A DNA stretch of 64,000 nt from the NCBI GenBank assembly GCA_014359475.1, contig JACIZI010000011.1:27808-91807 (forward strand), in the 5' to 3' direction. A program made the position numbers and the translations under genes. Below the pieces are notes generated by a model. It saw only the letters and a program-made list of their open reading frames with translations. It ran no database searches and was not told the origin of the DNA. Within the stretch, counting starts at the first letter, position 1, and every line of letters starts with the position of its first letter. Below, piece after piece: positions 1 through 10,366 of the stretch. The stretch comes from Marinobacter sp. GTDB lineage: Bacteria; Pseudomonadota; Gammaproteobacteria; Pseudomonadales; Oleiphilaceae.

Positions 1-59
1 CTTTTGTGAATGATTGACGAGGCTCACACTTTTGGCAAGTCATGCCCCGGACTTGGTGA

Positions 60-968
<909 letters not shown>

Positions 969-975
969 CCCGGAG

Positions 976-1311
976 TCAATCCCGCGAAAGCAACCGGTCC
1001 ATTTCCGCCAGAATCCGGATCAGTCCATCACCGGCCTGATCCCGGCCCCGGAAATGCTCTTCCGCCATGGGCGCCATACCGGAAACGCCGGGCAGTTCAT
1101 GCCCCTTCTCCACCAGCACTTTCATTCTTCTGATAAACACAAACTGGAGCCATTCGGTGAATTCCAGGGTATCGATGCAAAACGGCCGGGTACTCTGCAG
1201 GGCCGACGGGTGAGGATCTTCCGCCCGCCACTCGCCCAGATACCGCAGCTCCTGTTCAATCCGCAGAAGGCACTCGGCAATATCGGACAACAGTGCATCG
1301 TTCCGGTCCAC
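976..1311 (-). CDS. YqcC-like (DUF446) protein
   Basis: A 111-residue soluble protein. The central block FCIDTLEFTEWLQFVFIRRM matches the hallmark of the YqcC/DUF446 family, small helical proteins of unknown biochemical role. No signal peptide or membrane segment is seen. It lies just downstream of parA on the same strand (15 bases between the parA stop and its start), so it is probably the last gene of the hda-parA transcription unit. The function is not known. Confidence 0.75.
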   Translation of the reverse strand: MDRNDALLSDIAECLLRIEQELRYLGEWRAEDPHPSALQSTRPFCIDTLEFTEWLQFVFIRRMKVLVEKGHELPGVSGMAPMAEEHFRGRDQAGDGLIRILAEMDRLLSRD

Positions 1312-1326
1312 AATATCCCCCTGAAA

Positions 1327-2124
1327 TCAGTCCGCCAGCGGTTCCAGCTCGACCGTTTCCCCATGCAGCACGCCATAAAGGTTCTCGTACTGGCGGGTCA
1401 GGTTGTGCTTTGGCGCCATATGAATCAGCGGTTGCCGAATCTGGTGGGATTCTTTCATTTTGACCGAGCTGGCCAGGCGCACCGGCAATACCGGCAGCCC
1501 CTCATCCATCAGTTCCTGCACCAGCTTGCGGGGCAGACTGGCCCGGGGCTGGAACTGGTTGGCCACAATACCTTCCACCACCAACTCCTGATTATGGTCT
1601 TCCTGCAGCTCCCGGATTTCATGAAGAATGTTGTACAGGGCCTGGCGGGAGAAATCATCACAGTCAAACGGAATCAGGCAACGCTGCGCTGCAATCAACG
1701 CAGAACGGGTATAGAAATTCAGGGCCGGTGCGGTATCAATGTAGATCGCATCGAAGGATTCACCGAGCTTCTTCAGTGCCTCACGCAGCTTGTAGATCTT
1801 GTGTTTGGCTTCCAGCTTGCGCTCCAGAAAATCCAGCTCGGGACTGGAGGGCAACACAAACAGGTTGGTATAGGGAGAGGCATGCACAAATTCATCCGGG
1901 CGCCGGTTAAACACAGTGAAGGCCACTGTCTGCTCCAGCATATCAGCCACGGTATCCTTCAGTTCTCCCGCCGGCTTGTTCAGCAGATACTGGGTGGAGT
2001 TCCCCTGCGGGTCGAGATCCACCACCAGGGTACGCAGTCCCCGGGACGCGCTGATCGCTGCCAGGTTACAGGTGATACTCGACTTGCCTACTCCGCCTTT
2101 TTGATTGAATACCACTCGTCTCAT
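1327..2124 (-). CDS. ParA-family ATPase, orphan
   Basis: A 265-residue ParA/MinD-type P-loop ATPase. The deviant Walker A motif KGGVGKSS is at residues 9-16, followed by VDLDPQGNST (Walker A', near 36-45) and YIDTAPALN (Walker B region, near 127). Such ATPases position DNA or protein cargo on the nucleoid. No ParB homologue or parS-like repeat is visible nearby, so it is probably not the chromosome-partition ParA. It follows hda on the same strand and precedes the YqcC-like gene. ParA-like proteins in this setting are common in marine gammaproteobacteria but have no settled role. Confidence 0.85.
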   Translation of the reverse strand: MRRVVFNQKGGVGKSSITCNLAAISASRGLRTLVVDLDPQGNSTQYLLNKPAGELKDTVADMLEQTVAFTVFNRRPDEFVHASPYTNLFVLPSSPELDFLERKLEAKHKIYKLREALKKLGESFDAIYIDTAPALNFYTRSALIAAQRCLIPFDCDDFSRQALYNILHEIRELQEDHNQELVVEGIVANQFQPRASLPRKLVQELMDEGLPVLPVRLASSVKMKESHQIRQPLIHMAPKHNLTRQYENLYGVLHGETVELEPLAD

Positions 2125-2198
2125 TCCTGCCCCCTCGAATATTGTTGTTCGGCCGCCTGGCCGTCATTCAGATACGTTCGATTTGTCGTGCCGGCCCG

Positions 2199-2894
2199 TC
2201 ACCACCCCATAACCGATTTGACGAACGGAATGGTCAGTCTGCGTTGAGCCTGGAGCGAATTATCATCCAGCCGATCCAGTATCGCCAGCAGGTCCCCGAG
2301 CCTGCGTGGTGCCCTGCGCATTATGAACCCCACCACCTCGTCACTCAGATCCAGACCGCGCTGCTCGGCCCGGGCCTGGAGAATCCGCAGCCGATCATCA
2401 TCCCGGTAGGTGCCAAGCTGGATCAACAGGCCGTGGCGTAATCGCGATTGCAGATCCGGCAGCACAAACCCGGCCACCGCCGGTGGCTCACGCATGCTCA
2501 CCAGCAACCGGTGCCCGCGATCCGATACGCGATTGTACAGATGAAACAGGGCTTCTTCCCACTGTGGGTCCCCAATAACCCGGTCAAGATCGTCCAGTGC
2601 TACCAATGGAAACTGCTCCAGCGAGGCAAGTGCCCCGGGGCCGGAAGGGAGCAATTCGTCCATGCTGATACAGATAGCCGATTCGTGGCGGGCTTCCGCG
2701 TCGTGACAAACCGCCTGAAGAAGATGGCTCTTGCCGGTATCCTCATCGCCACACAACACCACCGGCAGTGGATCATCGGTCCCGAGCGCCGCCGACAATC
2801 GCCCGGCGGCCTCGGCATTACGGGCACCGTGAAAATTGCCAAACCGGGCATCATCCCTGAGCTTTATGCCAAGCGTCAGCTGGGAAGGGGTCAC
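2199..2894 (-). CDS. hda: DnaA regulatory inactivator Hda
   Basis: A 231-residue AAA+ protein that, with the DNA-loaded beta clamp, stimulates ATP hydrolysis by DnaA after initiation. The frame is open further upstream, but the GTG at 2894 is the best start: it has GAGGAG nine bases before it, overlaps the stop of the preceding gene as GTGA, and puts the clamp-binding motif QLTLGI at residues 5-10, as in other Hda proteins. Walker A reads GDEDTGKSH and Walker B VALDDLDRV. The 4-base overlap suggests translational coupling to the phosphatidyltransferase gene. Confidence 0.92.
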   Translation of the reverse strand: MTPSQLTLGIKLRDDARFGNFHGARNAEAAGRLSAALGTDDPLPVVLCGDEDTGKSHLLQAVCHDAEARHESAICISMDELLPSGPGALASLEQFPLVALDDLDRVIGDPQWEEALFHLYNRVSDRGHRLLVSMREPPAVAGFVLPDLQSRLRHGLLIQLGTYRDDDRLRILQARAEQRGLDLSDEVVGFIMRRAPRRLGDLLAILDRLDDNSLQAQRRLTIPFVKSVMGW

Positions 2895-3469
2895 CGCGAC
2901 TTGCTCCTCTGAGCAACCACCGCCCGGCCGCCCCAAACCACACAGTAATGAAGGCCGCTGAATACCGAGGAAACAGCCACCACCCAGATGCCGCACTCAA
3001 GCACCCAGGGCTGCATCGGCAGATCCGCCAGCAGGATAATGATGGCCAGGGCGACCAGAATCTGCAGCAGGGTGTTCAGTTTGCCGGGCATACTGGGTTC
3101 CATCTCGAAGCGCCCGACCAGATAGTGAAACGCGAGTCCGCCGACGACAATCAGCAGGTCCCGGCCCAGTACCAGCCAGAACAACCAAACGGGAAGTACC
3201 CCGGTGAGCGTCAGCATCAGGTAGGTGGTAATAAGCAGCGCCTTGTCCGCCAACGGGTCGGCAATAGCACCGAGACGCGACTGCCAGTTGTAATGGCGGG
3301 CAAGAAAACCGTCAACAGCATCCGAGACGGCAGCAAACAAAAAGACCAACAGGGCGACCAGGTACTCATGCCTGTGAAGTGCGATCGCAAAGGGCACAAT
3401 CAACAGCAGACGCAGAAACGTCAGCGCATTAGGTATCCAGCGCCAGGTCTGAATCATAGGGCAGAGCAC
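2891..3469 (-). CDS. CDP-alcohol phosphatidyltransferase family membrane protein
   Basis: A 192-residue integral membrane enzyme with the full CDP-alcohol phosphotransferase signature D-x2-DG-x2-AR-x8-G-x3-D-x3-D, seen as SDAVDGFLAR...GAIADPLADK near residues 50-75, and several hydrophobic segments. The family transfers a phosphatidyl group from CDP-diacylglycerol to an alcohol, as in phosphatidylglycerophosphate synthase. Whether this is PgsA itself or a paralogue cannot be settled here, so no symbol is given. The stop overlaps the hda GTG by four bases, and the gene starts four bases after the DUF2066 stop. Confidence 0.88.
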   Translation of the reverse strand: MLCPMIQTWRWIPNALTFLRLLLIVPFAIALHRHEYLVALLVFLFAAVSDAVDGFLARHYNWQSRLGAIADPLADKALLITTYLMLTLTGVLPVWLFWLVLGRDLLIVVGGLAFHYLVGRFEMEPSMPGKLNTLLQILVALAIIILLADLPMQPWVLECGIWVVAVSSVFSGLHYCVVWGGRAVVAQRSKSR

Positions 3470-3472
3470 TCC

Positions 3473-4801
3473 CTAGCCTTCACTGGTATCATCTTCCCGC
3501 ACAACGCCCGGCTGCGGCTCCCAGCGGTAGTGAAGCACCTGATACAGGGAGCCGAACACTTCATCACTCTCCTCCTCCACCATCAGAGACTGGTAGCGGA
3601 CGAGCGGGTTGATCACCGCCTCAACGGGCTCATTGCTATTTCCGGGTGGCGATTGCTGCGGTTTCGGAGCCGGGTTCCGCGTTTCCGACGAACCGGCACC
3701 TGACGAACGACCAGGCGTTGCTTCCTGCTGGCCGGCCACTGCCACAAAGCGGGGATCCAGCGCCACATATTCACGCAGTTGATCCAGCTCTCCGCTGAAC
3801 GCCACTTTCAACTCCAGCCGGTCACCGGCCACCCGGGAGACAGCCACCCGGTGCACCGGGGTCAGCCCCTCAAGAATTCGGTTGATGCGCGCATAGTCCT
3901 CCAGTGAGCTGACTCCGCGAATCACCATTTCCACCTGCGGCAGCTCGCCCACATCCCCCGCTGCCACCGCATAGCGGGCGGCCAGCATATCGGCCCAGCG
4001 ACCTACCACCTGATCGGCCAGCAACCCGGCAGTGGCTGCCTCCGCACTGCCCGATTCACTCACCCCCCGTCCACTCAGGGACCAGGCCGCCTGCCAGCCA
4101 CCGCCCTGCCGGCGCACCCGCACGGTCGCAAGAAGGTCATGGGGAATGACCGAAGCTGCCTGCTCCAGACGCTGGTCGAACTGCCCCCAGATATCGGACA
4201 GCAAGTCCGTATCATTCCGGTAATCTCCAGGGGGGAGAGCCAGCGGCAGTCCCCGGCGGGCCGCGGCTTCCCGCAGTGCTGCCAACCAGTCACCGGAGCC
4301 GCCGCGCGGGTCAGGCGCGCCCCCGGCATCAGGCGCAACCTTCTGCTCAACGACCAGTTCACGGCTACCCCCTGCCTGCACTGCCACCAACGCCAGGGTC
4401 AGAGGTCGGTTGGAGCCCCATACCGGAGCATCGGCAGCAGCCAGCGCCCGATTGATGCCTACAGCACCAAACGACATCCGCAACCGGTCCGGATCTTCGG
4501 GCTCCGCCCCACCAAGGAACTGGTAGGACTGCAGGTAATTTTCGGCATTCTCAACCAGGGTCAGCACCGCTTCCTGCCCGAGAACCTCGCGGCTGCCGGA
4601 GACTCTCAGCAGCACCTGCTGCATGCCCCGCGCATAACCGTCCCGGAGTGCCTCCTGGTCTGAGCCCTCCACCGGCACTTCTGCAGAGTACAGCCCGCTG
4701 ACCGTCACTGCACCGGCTGGAGCAACCAACACTCCGAGCATCACGACAAGTGCTATCCGGCGGACCAGGCCGGTTACCTGAACTGCAAATCGTCCTGACA
4801 T
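3473..4801 (-). CDS. DUF2066 secreted protein
   Basis: A 442-residue protein beginning MSGRFAVQVTGLVRR with a signal peptide (hydrophobic run ending near VAPAGAVT). The frame stays open far upstream, but that part lies antisense to purM, so the ATG at 4801 is chosen. After the signal come YSAEVPVEGSDQEALRDGYARGMQQVLLRVSG, typical of the DUF2066 N-terminus, and a Ser/Gly/Pro-rich stretch near residues 360-395. DUF2066 genes commonly lie beside hda and purM in gammaproteobacteria, diverging from purM as here. The function is unknown; an envelope location is inferred from the signal peptide. Confidence 0.82.
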   Translation of the reverse strand: MSGRFAVQVTGLVRRIALVVMLGVLVAPAGAVTVSGLYSAEVPVEGSDQEALRDGYARGMQQVLLRVSGSREVLGQEAVLTLVENAENYLQSYQFLGGAEPEDPDRLRMSFGAVGINRALAAADAPVWGSNRPLTLALVAVQAGGSRELVVEQKVAPDAGGAPDPRGGSGDWLAALREAAARRGLPLALPPGDYRNDTDLLSDIWGQFDQRLEQAASVIPHDLLATVRVRRQGGGWQAAWSLSGRGVSESGSAEAATAGLLADQVVGRWADMLAARYAVAAGDVGELPQVEMVIRGVSSLEDYARINRILEGLTPVHRVAVSRVAGDRLELKVAFSGELDQLREYVALDPRFVAVAGQQEATPGRSSGAGSSETRNPAPKPQQSPPGNSNEPVEAVINPLVRYQSLMVEEESDEVFGSLYQVLHYRWEPQPGVVREDDTSEG

Positions 4802-4932
4802 TCGCCTCACTATCCTGCGTTTGCTTCGGGATGGCGCATAGGATACACCAACACCCGCTGACTGAGTAGCAAAGCGGCATTGCCATTGCTGCAAGCACCG
4901 GGAGCAAATACCTGCCCCCCGTACAATTGCAT

Positions 4933-4961
4933 TTGGAGCCGTTTGCCGCAGCTGGTAAAAT
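4933..4961 (+). promoter_or_regulatory. Predicted sigma-70 promoter of purMN
   Basis: TTGGAG (4933-4938) and TAAAAT (4956-4961) are separated by 17 bases, 38 bases before the purM ATG. It is the best-spaced pair in the 198-base divergent region between the DUF2066 gene and purM. No clear PurR-box palindrome is seen. Confidence 0.45.
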
Positions 4962-4999
4962 CCGCGGCCTGTCCCACTGGCCAACACGGTTTTCACACC

Positions 5000-6064
5000 A
5001 TGAGCGAACAGAAGCCCTCCCTTACTTACCGCGATGCGGGTGTCGACATCGACGCCGGCAACGATCTCGTCAACCGCATCAGGGACACTGCCGCCCGTAC
5101 CCGTCGGCCGGAAGTGCTGGGCGGACTGGGCGGCTTCGGAGCCATGGTATCCATCCCGGCCGGCTATGAAGAACCGGTTCTTGTGTCCGGCACTGACGGC
5201 GTGGGCACCAAGCTGCGCCTGGCGATGCAGTTGCAGCGCCACGATACCATCGGCATCGATCTGGTGGCCATGTGCGTCAATGACCTGATCGTCGGGGGTG
5301 CGGAGCCTCTGTTCTTTCTCGACTACTACGCCACAGGCAAGCTGAATGTGGATGTTGCCGCACAGGTGGTTGAAGGCATCGGCACCGGCTGTGAACAGGC
5401 CGGCTGCGCGCTGGTGGGTGGTGAAACCGCCGAGATGCCGGGCATGTATGAGGGAGACGACTATGACCTGGCGGGCTTCTGTGTGGGCATCGCCGAGCGC
5501 AGTCGTATTATTGACGGCAGCCGCGCACGACCGGGCGACGTGCTGATCGGCCTGGGCTCTTCCGGTCCCCATTCCAATGGCTATTCACTGATCCGCAAGG
5601 TTCTTGAAATCAGCGGTGCCGACCTGGAGATGCCGGTGGGCGATACCACTCTGGCAGGGGCGCTGATGGCACCCACCCGCATCTACGTGAAAAGCCTGCT
5701 GCAACTGATCCGGGAAGTAGACGTGCGGGCCATGTCCCACATTACCGGCGGCGGCCTGCCGGAGAATATTCCCCGGGTACTGCCGGCGGGTTCCGTGGCC
5801 GCCATCGACACCGCCAGCTGGCAAATGCCGGAGGTATTCCGCTGGTTGCAGGAGGCCGGCGGTATTGCGGATAACGAAATGTACCGTACCTTTAACTGCG
5901 GTGTTGGCATGATTGTGTGCGTACCGGGGGAAAGCCTGCAACTGGCGCTGGACACCCTGCACGCTCTTGGCGAAAACGCCTGGCAGATTGGCGAGCTGCG
6001 CGCTGCGGAATCCGCCGATGCGGAGCCCACGGTCACCTATGAACCGGGCCTGACTGCCTCATGA
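5000..6064 (+). CDS. purM: Phosphoribosylformylglycinamidine cyclo-ligase
   Basis: A 354-residue PurM (AIR synthetase), which closes the imidazole ring of AIR using ATP in purine synthesis. An earlier in-frame ATG exists at 4880, but the ATG at 5000 gives the family N-terminus [21 protein letters not shown]. Diagnostic stretches are [55 protein letters not shown] and [11 protein letters not shown]. Its stop overlaps the purN start by four bases (ATGA), the usual purMN operon. Confidence 0.97.
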   Translation: MSEQKPSLTYRDAGVDIDAGNDLVNRIRDTAARTRRPEVLGGLGGFGAMVSIPAGYEEPVLVSGTDGVGTKLRLAMQLQRHDTIGIDLVAMCVNDLIVGGAEPLFFLDYYATGKLNVDVAAQVVEGIGTGCEQAGCALVGGETAEMPGMYEGDDYDLAGFCVGIAERSRIIDGSRARPGDVLIGLGSSGPHSNGYSLIRKVLEISGADLEMPVGDTTLAGALMAPTRIYVKSLLQLIREVDVRAMSHITGGGLPENIPRVLPAGSVAAIDTASWQMPEVFRWLQEAGGIADNEMYRTFNCGVGMIVCVPGESLQLALDTLHALGENAWQIGELRAAESADAEPTVTYEPGLTAS

Positions 6065-6729
6065 AAGCCGACCCAGCTCCGAAACCCGGAATCCTGATTC
6101 TCGCCTCCGGCAGCGGCACCAATTTCCAGGCTTTGGTGGATGCCTCCCGGCAGCGGGACTTTCCCGGCGATGTTGTTGCTGTTGGCTGCAACAACCCCCA
6201 GGCATTTGTGCTTGAACGGGCTGCCCGCAGCGGCATTGAATCCTTTACGGTCAACCACCGGGACTTCGACAGCCGGGAGGCATTCGATGCTGCCCTGTTA
6301 GCCCACATACAGCGCTACAACCCCGATGTAATCCTGCTGGCCGGCTTCATGCGTATTCTTACGACGGATTTCGTAAGGGCCTTCCGGGGCCGACTGCTGA
6401 ACATCCACCCCTCACTGTTACCCCGATACACGGGCCTGAACACCCATCAGCGGGCACTGGATGCCGGCGACGAGGTGCACGGTGTTTCGATTCATTTCGT
6501 GACCGAAGAACTGGACGGCGGCCCGGTGATTGCCCAGGCTCAGGTTGCGATAGAACCGGACGACACGGCCGACAGCCTCGCTGAGAAAGTTCAGCAGAAA
6601 GAGCACCTGCTCTATCCGATCGTGCTGCGCTGGTTCTGTGAAGGCCGGTTATCCCTGAGCGCACAGGATCAGATTTTATTCGATGGCGAGGCCATCCCCG
6701 GCCCGCTGGTGCTGCCGGAGCAGCCCTGA
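6061..6729 (+). CDS. purN: Phosphoribosylglycinamide formyltransferase
   Basis: A 222-residue PurN (GAR transformylase), which moves a formyl group from 10-formyltetrahydrofolate to GAR. The phosphate loop GSGTNFQAL is near residue 14. The catalytic core shows [30 protein letters not shown] and [16 protein letters not shown], containing the Asn/His/Asp trio expected of the family. It is translationally coupled to purM. Confidence 0.96.
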   Translation: MKADPAPKPGILILASGSGTNFQALVDASRQRDFPGDVVAVGCNNPQAFVLERAARSGIESFTVNHRDFDSREAFDAALLAHIQRYNPDVILLAGFMRILTTDFVRAFRGRLLNIHPSLLPRYTGLNTHQRALDAGDEVHGVSIHFVTEELDGGPVIAQAQVAIEPDDTADSLAEKVQQKEHLLYPIVLRWFCEGRLSLSAQDQILFDGEAIPGPLVLPEQP

Positions 6730-6852
6730 AGCTGCCAGGCGAATACCGAATCGTGAAGGGATTTTCATGAACCGGCCAGCAAAGCCACATACACTGACAT
6801 CAGGTCCGGAGGCATCCGGCACTGTTCAGATGCACTTTGCGGGAGATCACTG

Positions 6853-7602
6853 ATGTTGACGCCACGTTTCCGAACCCTGTTGTTCCTGCTGCTGGCCTGG
6901 CTGATTGTCACGCCCGTCTATGCCGACGAAACCCAAGCAGCCGCCACTGCCCCGGAACCCCCCGGCCTCACCCCCATGCGAGCCAGCTACAACGCCTCCA
7001 TGGACAAGGGCATCACCCTGAACGGCAGTGCCGAGCGCCTGCTGAAAAAACAGGATGACGGCAGCTGGTTGTACCGCACCCGGGTCGACTCCTTCATTGC
7101 GGATATTGATGAAACCCTGACCCTGCGCTGGGAGAACGGCAAGATCACCCCCCTGCGCTACCGCTACAAACTCTCCGGACTGTTCATCAAGGATCGCAAG
7201 CAGGCCATTGATTTTGACTGGGAGGCGGGCAAGGCCACCGGCCACTATCGCGGCGAGCGGTTCTCTGTCGAGCTGAAGCCGGGCACCCTGGATCCGATGG
7301 GATTTCAGCTGCAATTGCTGCAGGATGTCCGGGCCGGCAAGGAACGAATGGAGTACCAGGTACTCGATCGTGGCGATTATGACCTGGATGTCTTTGCCGT
7401 CATCGGTGAGGAAACCCTGGATACCGATAACGGCGAGATGGTGACCGTCAAGGCGGCGAAAGTCCGCGAGGGAGACAGTAAACGGGAAACCCTGATGTGG
7501 TTTGCCCCGCAGAAGAATTACATGCTGGTGCGCCTGCTACAGGTAGAGCCGGATGGCAGCCGTTATCAGATCATGCTGGATAAAGTGCAGTTCCGGAACT
7601 GA
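6853..7602 (+). CDS. DUF3108 exported protein
   Basis: A 249-residue protein with an N-terminal signal peptide (FLLLAWLIVTPVYADE, cleavage probably after the Ala near residue 24). The mature part matches the DUF3108 pattern: YNASMDKG...GSAERLLKKQDDGSWLYRTRVDSFIADIDETLTLRW and LKPGTLDPMGFQLQLLQDV. Proteins of this family are periplasmic and of unknown role. Its TGA directly abuts the stop codon of avtA on the other strand. Confidence 0.8.
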   Translation: MLTPRFRTLLFLLLAWLIVTPVYADETQAAATAPEPPGLTPMRASYNASMDKGITLNGSAERLLKKQDDGSWLYRTRVDSFIADIDETLTLRWENGKITPLRYRYKLSGLFIKDRKQAIDFDWEAGKATGHYRGERFSVELKPGTLDPMGFQLQLLQDVRAGKERMEYQVLDRGDYDLDVFAVIGEETLDTDNGEMVTVKAAKVREGDSKRETLMWFAPQKNYMLVRLLQVEPDGSRYQIMLDKVQFRN

Positions 7603-8871
7603 TCAGTTCCCGGCAAAGACCGCCTGCACTTCTTCCGCAATCACCTGTAGCCCCTGGGCGACCATTTCATCGTCCTGGGAATAGGTCACCCGCAGACACT
7701 CATGGCGGTGCCGCCAATGATCCTCTTCCGGCAAGCCCGGGAAGAAATAGTGTCCGGACACCACCAGCACACCCCTGGCTTTCAAGCGCTGATAGAGTTC
7801 CAGGCTGGTGATCGGCAGCCCCGGGAACCATAACCACAGGAACATGGCCCCTTCCGGCTTGTGGATGTACCAGGGGCAGTCACTGCCCTCCATGGCACCG
7901 CTGAAGGCCGCTACCGCTCTCTTCATCTTCGCCTTGTAGAAGGGGCAGACCACGTCCCGGCTCAGCGTCAGGATTTCTCCCGAACGCACCAGGGGCTCCG
8001 CCAGCATGGCTCCGAAACTGCCGGTCGCCAGGTTCATGATGGCGTTGATGCCGGACAAGGCTTTGATAACAGGCTGCGCGGCAATCACAATCCCGGTCCG
8101 CGCAGCGGGCAGGCCAAGCTTGGACAAGCTCAGGCACAAAACGACCTGCTCATTCCACTCCGGCCGGGCATCCACAAATAGCAGGTTGGGGAACGGTGTG
8201 CCGTAGGCACCATCCACAATCAGTGGCACATCGTGTTTTTTGGCCAGGTATTCCAGCCGGGCCAGCTCGTTGTCGGTGATCACGTTGCCGGTGGGGTTGG
8301 TCGGGCGGGATACGCAGATTGCACCGGTATCTTCGGTGACTTCGATGGCATCAAAGTCCAACCGGTACTTGAATTCGTGGTCACCGGTGTAGGTGATCTC
8401 CGGCTCGAAGGCCCGGAACAGGCCCGGCTCGATGCCGGCATCCGCATAGCCGATGTACTCCGGAGCCAGTGGCAGCAGGATATGCTTGCGCGACCCGTCG
8501 CCGTAGTCACCCCCGAACATGTTGAACAGCATGAAGAAAGCGGCCTGACTGCCGTTGGTCAGCGCAATATTTTCAGGCTTCAGACCCCAGTCGTATTCCC
8601 GGTTGAGCAACTCCGCCAGTGACGCGATAAACTGCTTTTCTCCCTGGGGCGGATCGTAGGTACCCACCAGCCGGCGCATACCTTCCTGGCTGGTCACCAG
8701 ATCCGCCAGTACCGACTGCACCCGCGCCTGCACTTGCGGAATGTGGCCGGGATTGCCCCCGCCCATCATGATCATTTCATCGCCGGATGCCAGGGCGTTT
8801 CCCAGGTCGTCCATCAACGAGGTGATGCCGGCCTCGGCAGTAAATTTGCGGCCAAATGCAGAGAGTTTCAT
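7603..8871 (-). CDS. avtA: Valine--pyruvate aminotransferase
   Basis: A 422-residue fold-type I PLP aminotransferase. The opening MKLSAFGRKFTAEAGITSLMDDLGNAL and the block MMGGGNPGHIP are characteristic of AvtA rather than other aspartate-aminotransferase relatives. The PLP lysine is in LSLSKLGLPAARTG, and VSRPTNPTGNV carries the cofactor-contacting Asn. It interconverts valine/2-ketoisovalerate and alanine/pyruvate. It is probably cotranscribed with the DUF416 gene two bases upstream. Confidence 0.93.
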   Translation of the reverse strand: MKLSAFGRKFTAEAGITSLMDDLGNALASGDEMIMMGGGNPGHIPQVQARVQSVLADLVTSQEGMRRLVGTYDPPQGEKQFIASLAELLNREYDWGLKPENIALTNGSQAAFFMLFNMFGGDYGDGSRKHILLPLAPEYIGYADAGIEPGLFRAFEPEITYTGDHEFKYRLDFDAIEVTEDTGAICVSRPTNPTGNVITDNELARLEYLAKKHDVPLIVDGAYGTPFPNLLFVDARPEWNEQVVLCLSLSKLGLPAARTGIVIAAQPVIKALSGINAIMNLATGSFGAMLAEPLVRSGEILTLSRDVVCPFYKAKMKRAVAAFSGAMEGSDCPWYIHKPEGAMFLWLWFPGLPITSLELYQRLKARGVLVVSGHYFFPGLPEEDHWRHRHECLRVTYSQDDEMVAQGLQVIAEEVQAVFAGN

Positions 8872-8873
8872 GG

Positions 8874-9467
8874 TCAGAGCTCGATTCCGAGATTGCTGAT
8901 GCCGTTGTTGGCGGCCATGTTCCGGGTTTCTTCAACAAACCGGCCTGTCGGGGTGCGCTGCTTCTTGAGGGCCAGCACCAGATCCCGCTGGAACAGCTTG
9001 TCTTCCTTCATCAGCGGGTGCTGCTCCAGCAAACGAACCAGTTCATCTTCATCCAGGCCGTCCCCTTCTGACAGCTCGATAAAGTTCATCACGGTCGCGG
9101 TGGCCAGTCGGGTGGCATCGGAGGCCCGGTGTTTCGCCGGATTGAGCCGGTTCAGCAGTGCCTGCTCCAGCAGCTGGCAGAAATCGAAGGCCGGATAGAC
9201 GCCGTAGGCATCGTACTCATCCACGTCCGGGGACAGGGATTCCAGTCGCGCCAGCATCTTCGGGATTTCCGACTCGGAAGGCCGCTCCTCCAGCATCTCC
9301 CAGCAGTTATCCAGCAGCAGGCGCATTTTGGCACCGGTTTTCAGGCCGACTGCATCGGCAAACAGGGCATAGTTGGGAAAGCTGCGCTCGGCCAGGGCGA
9401 GCAGGAAGGTGAATTCCCGCCAGCCCTGCAGTTGCGCCACTGCTTTGATGAACTGGTTTGCATTCAC
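8874..9467 (-). CDS. DUF416 (YjaG-like) protein
   Basis: A 197-residue soluble protein. LQGWREFTFLLALAERSFPNYALF at the N-terminus and EYDAYGVYPAFDFCQLLEQAL in the middle fit the DUF416/YjaG family, whose function is unknown. It lies two bases before avtA on the same strand. Confidence 0.75.
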   Translation of the reverse strand: MNANQFIKAVAQLQGWREFTFLLALAERSFPNYALFADAVGLKTGAKMRLLLDNCWEMLEERPSESEIPKMLARLESLSPDVDEYDAYGVYPAFDFCQLLEQALLNRLNPAKHRASDATRLATATVMNFIELSEGDGLDEDELVRLLEQHPLMKEDKLFQRDLVLALKKQRTPTGRFVEETRNMAANNGISNLGIEL

Positions 9468-9507
9468 GCTGTTGCTCCGTTTGCGTTACGCCAACCGCTG
9501 TATCCGC

Positions 9508-10074
9508 TCAGGCGCGGGGCAGCGTGACTCCGGTCTGGCCGAGGTATTTGCCGCCACGGTCCTTATAGCTGGTTTCGCAGACTTCGTCGGATTCGAAGAA
9601 CAGCATCTGTGCCACCCCTTCGTTGGCGTAGATTTTCGCCGGCAGGTTGGTGGTATTGGAGAACTCCAGGGTCACCTGCCCTTCCCATTCCGGCTCCAGC
9701 GGCGTGACGTTGACGATGATGCCACAACGGGCGTAGGTGGACTTGCCCAGACAGATAGTCAGCACGTTACGGGGAATGCGGAAATACTCCACGGTGCGCG
9801 CCAGGGCAAAGGAATTCGGGGGGATGATGCATACGTCGCCGGTGAAGTTCACGAAGCTGTTGTCGTCGAAGTTCTTGGGGTCGACAGTGGCGGAGTGTAC
9901 GTTGGTGAAGATCTTGAATTCGTTGCTGCAACGTACGTCGTAGCCGTAGCTGGAGGTGCCGTAGGATATGACCCGGCCCTTTTCGCTCTCACGGACCTGA
10001 ACAGCCTCGAAGGGCTCGATCATGCCGTGTTGTTCGGACATCCGGCGAATCCACTTGTCGGATTTGATGCTCAT
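9508..10074 (-). CDS. dcd: dCTP deaminase
   Basis: A 188-residue Dcd that makes dUTP from dCTP to supply thymidylate synthesis. The family start [12 protein letters not shown] is present, then [20 protein letters not shown], the catalytic-region motif [24 protein letters not shown] and a C-terminal [12 protein letters not shown]. Length and motifs are canonical. A long inverted repeat occupies the 5' intergenic region. Confidence 0.96.
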   Translation of the reverse strand: MSIKSDKWIRRMSEQHGMIEPFEAVQVRESEKGRVISYGTSSYGYDVRCSNEFKIFTNVHSATVDPKNFDDNSFVNFTGDVCIIPPNSFALARTVEYFRIPRNVLTICLGKSTYARCGIIVNVTPLEPEWEGQVTLEFSNTTNLPAKIYANEGVAQMLFFESDEVCETSYKDRGGKYLGQTGVTLPRA

Positions 10075-10182
10075 CGGGGGTGGTCTCGTTGTTCGCTGAT
10101 GGGAAAGGGCGCTAGTTTACCTGTTCATTTCTTGCCTGTCGAAAGGTCCCGTGTTGCTTCTCAGGACTTCTGGCCCGGGGTG

Positions 10183-10296
10183 CTGCGGGAGCGGGTAGAG
10201 GTTCCCAAAACACGCCCGTGAACCCGTCCCTGGGGGGCTCGTATCGCGCCGTCCTTGGCGCTCCACGGTTTTGGGAACCTCTACCCGCCCCCGCAG
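10183..10296. repeat. 114-bp intergenic inverted repeat (copy 1)
   Basis: Two 29-nt arms, 10183-10211 and 10268-10296, are reverse complements with one mismatch and enclose a 56-nt interior. The arm core is GCGGGTAGAGGTTCCCAAAA. The element lies between the apbC stop and the dcd start, both genes on the minus strand. Read on the minus strand, the interior resembles the interior of the element at 35284-35399, while the arms differ. There is no T-tract at the hairpin foot as expected for a simple terminator. Confidence 0.85.
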
Positions 10297-10366
10297 TGAA
10301 ACAATGGTGCCATTCGCCTTAACCGTTCAGGCGTAGTCACCGATAACAGAACACGCCGGCACTTCC

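Noticed and set aside
4802-5572. Upstream extension of the DUF2066 frame antisense to purM
   Set aside because: The extension lies wholly opposite purM, shows no family pattern, and the signal peptide begins at the ATG at 4801.
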